A stretch of DNA of 64,000 nucleotides from contig NC_059372.1 in NCBI RefSeq assembly GCF_019703515.2, positions 24,836,931 through 24,900,930 of the forward strand, in the 5' to 3' direction. The stretch is from Myxocyprinus asiaticus (lineage: Eukaryota; Chordata; Actinopteri; Cypriniformes; Catostomidae). Positions 62,953 through 64,000 of this stretch are shown here, one piece after another. Position numbers and translations under genes: made by a program. Below the pieces are notes generated by a model. The model did not search any database. It saw only the letters and a list, made by a program, of their open reading frames with translations, and was not told the DNA's origin. The first letter of the stretch is position 1; every line of letters begins with the position of its first letter.

Positions 62953-64000
62953 GTAGAGAAACTTACCATGGCACATACCTTTTTTCCCTCTCTGGTGAGT
63001 CCTGCCATCCTCATATACACACTATTCTTCCGCTCTGCACCTGTGGGATGCATTTAAGGAGCATTTTATTGTTTGTTTGGGTCAGCTGGAGAATGCCGAT
63101 TTCACGATGTGAAACAACTTGGGGGACACAACATAAAAAGACTTTTCACAGTATGCCCTTTCCCCCAAAAATGAAAATTCTGGCATAATTTACATTTTAC
63201 TTACCCACATGTTTTTCCAAACCCATATGACTTTCTTTCTTCCAAAGAACACAAAAGGAGATATTACTTTCATAGTATGGAAAAAAGATGCAATGATAGT
63301 GAATGGTGATTGAGGCTAACATCTGGCCTAACTGTTTTCGACTGAAGAAAGAATGTCATAAGGATTTGGAACAGCATTTTTGGGTGAACTATCCCTTTAA
63401 GCAATGTTTCACATTTATATAATTGAAAGAGGCTTAGCGTCACTTTTTTAGCCTGGGTTATGAATCCGAATTGCCATACGTATACGGTGTGAATTACTAA
63501 CCCAGGGTTAAGTATGAACAATGTGAAACATGGAATAAGATTACCCAGGTTTAAGTTAACTCAGGTTTAAAAATTACCCTGAGTTAACAGTTTCAAGTGT
63601 TAAAAGCCCAAAGGAGTGGATATCATAAAAGAAATCTCTTAAACAAGCTATGAGGAAAGTGCTTCATGGATGTAGTCCCACTTCTTAGTGTGCATGATCA
63701 CTAGAGCATCACAGAAAATTTTATATTGGTATGTATTCACATGTAATTTAACACCTGTGTGGTTGCCTACAGTTTTTGTGGATATCAAACCTACATTAGC
63801 ATTATCAGTTCATTAACTTTAACATTTATCCTGTCATTTGTTGTTGAAGAATTTGATTTTGCATGCTAATTCATACAAGGATCCCTCCCATTATAAGGTA
63901 TCAGGGTGTGCTGGACTGAAGTGTTTCTTGTTTGGTACTGGAATATGATGGTATCTCCTCTCTCTTTACTGTAACCAGGATTTCAATTCCATTTTAAAAT
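62953..64000 (+). other. vps13d intron at the window end, with an Angel-like element
   Basis: 63160-63402 reads CCCAAAAATGAAAATTCTGG at the left and TTTTTGGGTGAACTATCCCT at the right, a short Angel-like element. No confident next exon is seen before the window ends. Confidence 0.6.

Noticed and set aside
63979..64000. Possible next vps13d exon after TGTAACCAG at the window end
   Set aside because: Only about 22 bases are visible, and the translation does not resemble the VPS13D sequence expected after residue 2103.

Overview
This window is animal nuclear DNA from a ray-finned fish, most likely a cypriniform. The evidence is long introns with GT-AG splice sites, three vertebrate genes, and a dense load of teleost-type transposons: Tc1/mariner (including Sleeping Beauty-like copies), hAT-type short elements, Angel-like foldback elements, tRNA-derived SINEs, a solo-type LTR and a LINE fragment. 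I did not assign a species. There is no prokaryotic or viral system here, and I found no tRNA or rRNA gene and no CRISPR array.

All three genes lie on the + strand. (1) 2945-8974 holds the last five coding exons of an EphB2 receptor tyrosine kinase: the catalytic half of the kinase, the SAM domain and the C-terminal PDZ ligand. Earlier exons lie before the window. (2) 22261-31956 is a complete two-exon gene for a 290-residue leucine-rich-repeat membrane protein, best matched to LRRC38, an auxiliary subunit of BK potassium channels. Its 8.8 kb intron carries an almost intact Tc1 transposon. (3) 44.1 kb to the window end is the 5' half of VPS13D, a bridge-like lipid transfer protein: promoter, non-coding first exon and 24 coding exons joining in frame into 2,103 codons, of about 4,400 expected. 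The human counterparts of all three lie on chromosome 1p36, so this looks like an old conserved block.

Between and inside the genes most DNA is mobile-element debris. 1-2944 is an ephb2 intron. 6-8.8 kb is an ephb2 intron with an inverted LTR/SINE structure. 9-13.7 kb is the probable ephb2 3' UTR and flank. 13.8-22.2 kb is intergenic and rich in hAT-type, Tc1 and LINE remnants. 33.4-44.1 kb is intergenic with three SINEs and a 1.58 kb Sleeping Beauty-like element inserted in another repeat. 45.4-48.9 kb, in the first coding intron of vps13d, is a stack of elements inserted into each other.

The genes have no obvious shared pathway: ephb2 acts in contact-dependent axon and tissue patterning, lrrc38 tunes K+ channel gating, and vps13d supports organelle lipid supply and mitochondrial clearance. 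The observations most worth a second look are the inverted duplication in the last ephb2 intron, the uORFs before VPS13D (one stop overlaps the main start as TAATG), a CLEAR-like plus ETS site in the vps13d promoter, a GC-AG intron in vps13d, and an almost intact Tc1 transposase that has probably lost its start codon.
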